Of a stretch of 64,000 bases of DNA, positions 62,135-64,000 are shown piece after piece (position 1 is the stretch's first letter; the number at the start of each line of letters is the position of its first letter). Source of the DNA: Nitrospirae bacterium MYbin3 (GTDB lineage Bacteria > Nitrospirota > Thermodesulfovibrionia > Thermodesulfovibrionales > Dissulfurispiraceae); assembly GCA_002753335.1 (NCBI GenBank), contig PEAD01000009.1, forward strand, positions 30,553-94,552, in the 5' to 3' direction. The notes beneath the pieces are model-generated. The model made no database searches. It saw only the letters and a list, made by a program, of their open reading frames with translations, and had not been told where the DNA came from. Made by a program: the position numbers and the translations under genes.

Positions 62135-62163
62135 ATTATAACTGTTTTTCCTTTTAAAATCAA
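62135..62163 (-). promoter_or_regulatory. Sigma-70-type promoter of the PEP-CTERM gene
   Basis: TTGATT (62163-62158), 17 bp, TATAAT (62140-62135), followed by a leader with AGGAGG eight bases before the ATG at 62095. Confidence 0.75.
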
Positions 62164-62175
62164 TTATCGCTAAGT

Positions 62176-63198
<1,023 letters not shown>

Positions 63199-63200
63199 TT

Positions 63201-63230
63201 ATTATGGCGCACATTCATAAGTCAAGTCAA
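63201..63230 (-). promoter_or_regulatory. Probable promoter of galE
   Basis: TTGACT (63230-63225) and CATAAT (63206-63201) with 18-bp spacing, about 33 bp upstream of the galE ATG, which follows CGGAGA. Confidence 0.6.
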
Positions 63231-63256
63231 AACAACAAGTTTCATAAATTGGCCTG

Positions 63257-63286
63257 TTGACAAAACAATCATTGTTTTAGTAATGT
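63257..63286 (+). promoter_or_regulatory. Promoter of the second PEP-CTERM gene with a palindrome in the spacer
   Basis: TTGACA (63257-63262) and TAATGT (63281-63286) are 18 bp apart. The spacer holds AAAACAAT-C-ATTGTTTT (63262-63278), a palindrome with perfect 8-bp arms placed where a repressor would block RNA polymerase. Confidence 0.7.
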
Positions 63287-63319
63287 TCACGAATTATTGT
63301 AAGTGTTGAGGTAAAATCG

Positions 63320-63895
63320 GTGAGTCAAAAAACAGTTCTTATTTTGTACCTCCTATTATTTTTGTTGGTCTGCGGCATCGGAACTGCAAGTGCTATATCA
63401 ATAACTTCTGATGTGCAAAGGCTTGGGTCTGAAAATTCTAATCTTTTTCATTATACCTATTCTGTCTATAATAACTCTGTTGAATCGATCTACTCGTTTA
63501 AGATTGACTTTAATTCATCCATATATAGGCTTATTTCTTCACCAGAAGCACCACTAGACTGGAACACCAGAATTGGGCAATACAAAACTAATTCTGGCAA
63601 CCCCATTCCCGGATATTATCAGGCTTACACAATTGGAGCAGGAATTCTTCCGGGACAAACGCTATCAGGCTTTTCTGTTAATGTCAGTTTGACTCAGCCC
63701 TCAACTAGCATATTAACAAGTCCACATAGTTTTATAGCATCCACTTCTTCAGGCAATTCAATATCTGGCAGTGTTTCTTCATCAGTTGTTGCACCTGAAC
63801 CAAGTACGCTAACGCTTATGAGCGCAGGATTTGGCAGTCTTGTTTTCCTAAGAAGAATCATCAAACCTAAAAAAACAAACCAGAATACTTTTTAG
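63320..63895 (+). CDS. PEP-CTERM sorting-signal protein
   Basis: 191 aa. GTG start after GAGG; signal peptide (VLILYLLLFLLVCGIGTASA), a Ser/Thr/Asn-rich beta-type body without recognised domain, and an exosortase signal at the end: PEP at 159-161 (VVAPEPSTLTLMSAG), a short hydrophobic stretch (FGSLVFL) and a basic tail starting RRIIKPKK. A likely substrate of the exosortase at 54360-55208. The Ser/Thr-rich stretch before PEP (SFIASTSSGNSISGSVSSS) may be a glycosylated stalk. It reads away from the EPS operon and has its own promoter. Confidence 0.9.
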   Translation: MSQKTVLILYLLLFLLVCGIGTASAISITSDVQRLGSENSNLFHYTYSVYNNSVESIYSFKIDFNSSIYRLISSPEAPLDWNTRIGQYKTNSGNPIPGYYQAYTIGAGILPGQTLSGFSVNVSLTQPSTSILTSPHSFIASTSSGNSISGSVSSSVVAPEPSTLTLMSAGFGSLVFLRRIIKPKKTNQNTF

Positions 63896-64000
63896 TCTGG
63901 TAATGTCAAAAGTTTCATGAAAAAAGAGATGCAAATATGAAAAGAGTATGCAGTAGGAATTAGACGACGTAAGTAAGTGTGATTAAGCAGGCAAACTATG

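Overview
The window comes from a Gram-negative bacterium: it carries LptF/LptG, a MurJ flippase, lipoproteins with lipoboxes, outer-membrane export proteins and an exosortase. Features pointing to an anaerobic or microaerophilic life are a two-subunit 2-oxoacid:acceptor (ferredoxin-type) oxidoreductase, a selenocysteine-containing peroxiredoxin, a sensor kinase with a c-type haem motif and a cobalamin riboswitch. The combination looks most like Nitrospirota or a deltaproteobacterial lineage. That is inference from gene families; no rRNA or other marker in the window settles it.

Layout. 1-1482: murJ (cut by the window edge) and prmC. 1555-2031: a lone cupin. 2028-7824: a tightly packed minus-strand envelope operon (class III cyclase, LysM/degenerate deacetylase lipoprotein, LysM/TPR protein, TPR-PDZ-caspase lipoprotein). 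7928-12702: HD-GYP protein, RluD-type pseudouridine synthase, and a hybrid histidine kinase coupled to a PhnD-like binding protein. 12803-15356: korAB. 15375-16816: a decayed IS1380-family element with recognisable ends and a 5-bp target duplication. 17235-19526: a second secreted caspase-like lipoprotein, with putative calcium loops. 19665-22066: a cobalamin-riboswitch operon (strong promoter, aptamer, terminator, dehydrogenase, TrpD-like transferase). 22162-25918: ABC ATPase, divergent selenoprotein peroxiredoxin and a DUF255/SSP411 protein. 26242-28157: esterase plus ATP-grasp pair. 28249-32310: lptF, lptG, an old-yellow-enzyme and a methylthioadenosine/nucleoside phosphorylase. 32342-35097: pcrA/uvrD, gatC, panD.

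35151-63895 is one large exopolysaccharide/exosortase locus, almost all on the minus strand. Read in transcription order it runs: galE; a PEP-CTERM protein; Wza-type export protein; Wzz-type chain-length protein; BY-kinase-like ATPase; PpiC-type lipoprotein; gmd and fcl (GDP-fucose synthesis); exosortase; EpsI; wecB; a Wzy/ligase-like membrane protein; a UGM-like flavoprotein; a methyltransferase; a Wzx-type flippase; five glycosyltransferases; a PaaK/CapK-like protein; a GH5 glycosidase; a radical SAM/SPASM protein; the initiating phosphoglycosyl transferase; and an outer-membrane beta-barrel. A second PEP-CTERM protein reads outward at the right edge. The middle (about 40-53 kb) is visibly AT-richer than its surroundings, as expected of an exchangeable glycan cassette.

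The strongest catches are (i) the peroxiredoxin whose peroxidatic Cys codon is an in-frame TGA followed by a SECIS-like hairpin, (ii) the complete B12-riboswitch attenuator controlling two enzymes of unknown substrate, (iii) the envelope operon joining a cyclase, a catalytically degenerate deacetylase and a caspase, and (iv) the haem-motif sensor kinase with a periplasmic binding partner.
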